Positions 63,793 through 64,000 of a stretch of DNA of 64,000 bases are shown in pieces. The DNA is from Polynucleobacter sp. UK-Kesae-W10 (GTDB lineage: Bacteria > Pseudomonadota > Gammaproteobacteria > Burkholderiales > Burkholderiaceae), in NCBI RefSeq assembly GCF_018881575.1, contig NZ_JACVQB010000006.1, positions 1 through 64,000 on the forward strand, read 5' to 3'. The position numbers were made by a program, and so were the translations under genes. The notes under the pieces were generated by a model. It was not told the origin of the DNA and did no database searches. It worked only from the letters and a program-made list of their open reading frames with translations. The first letter of the stretch is position 1; every line of letters begins with the position of its first letter.

Positions 63793-64000
63793 TTAATAGG
63801 CTTTTGGTAAGCCAGTGATGCTGCTGCCTGGCACGATCACTCTTTCTGAGAACCATTGCTTATTCATTTCTAGCGCGTAACGTACCGCAGCTTTAGGGCA
63901 GTGGTTATTGGTAGTTTCAGCTTGCATCTCTTCAATATTCACAATCTTGCCATCGTCTGCAATAAATGCAATGGACAGAGGAATCTTGGTGTTGTTCATC
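63793..64000 (-). CDS. DUF192 family protein, 3' part
   Basis: About 68 C-terminal residues are visible and the frame runs off the window. They match the DUF192 core: NNTKIPLSIAFIADDG corresponds to the usual WMKNTxIPLDxxF motif, then IVNIEEMQAETT, CPKAAVRYALEMN and the end VIVPGSSITGL. The methionine at the edge aligns to the interior of the family, so the true start, usually with a signal peptide, lies beyond 64000. The function is unknown. Confidence 0.83.
   Translation of the reverse strand, partial: MNNTKIPLSIAFIADDGKIVNIEEMQAETTNNHCPKAAVRYALEMNKQWFSERVIVPGSSITGLPKAY

Overview
This 64 kb window looks like core chromosome of a betaproteobacterium in the Burkholderiales, most like a small free-living freshwater member such as Polynucleobacter. 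That assignment is inference. It rests on moderate GC by eye, very tight gene packing, betaproteobacterial neighbourhoods (recN-nadK / hrcA-hemH-grpE-dnaK-dnaJ; perM-hda-HAD-pcnB-folK-panB; queA-tgt-yajC-secD-secF; argF-argG; a DUF3579 protein) and a very large YDG/MBG-repeat adhesin. No prophage, insertion sequence, CRISPR array, tRNA or rRNA gene was recognised.

Layout. 1-3.9 kb: 3' end of a giant secreted repeat adhesin. 4.1-6.3 kb: groES-groEL behind a heat-shock promoter and a CIRCE operator. 6.4-7.9 kb: two glycosyltransferase-like genes of unknown role. 8.0-10.9 kb: three-gene proton-translocating transhydrogenase. 11.1-15.7 kb: mnmA, a GST, purB, waaA. 15.7-21.2 kb: queA-tgt-yajC-secD-secF. 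21.3-24.2 kb: recG, ubiA. 24.2-29.7 kb: glcD-glcE-glcF-yggS-proC (glycolate oxidase plus PLP and proline genes), with a cobalamin adenosyltransferase diverging from it. 30.3-38 kb: aroG, tldD, a nitrilase-family amidase and a giant AsmA-like YhdP. 38-43.4 kb: glnE, recN, nadK. 43.5-49.6 kb: hrcA-hemH-grpE-dnaK-dnaJ. 49.6-54.9 kb: panB, folK, pcnB, a HAD phosphatase, hda, perM on the minus strand. 55-60.2 kb: purM, miaA, dedA-like, sirB1-like, murJ. 60.3-64 kb: rpsT, a DUF3579 gene, argF, argG, ppnP and the 3' end of a DUF192 gene.

The most coherent system is the heat-shock network. The repressor gene hrcA and its apparent target, the CIRCE operator at groES, are both in the window. groES, grpE and dnaK each have a sigma-32-like promoter with the same 14-nt spacer when aligned to CTTGAA and CCCCATNT. 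CIRCE was seen only at groES, so groESL appears to be under dual control while grpE and dnaK-dnaJ appear to be under sigma-32 alone. A palindrome in the dnaK leader and a strong hairpin between dnaK and dnaJ add possible post-transcriptional control.

Most other genes are housekeeping. No clearly new multi-gene system was found. The parts least explained by known biology are the glycosyltransferase-like pair at 6.4-7.9 kb and the C-terminal cysteine pair of the adhesin. Many convergent gene pairs abut or overlap without a terminator, which fits a streamlined genome.
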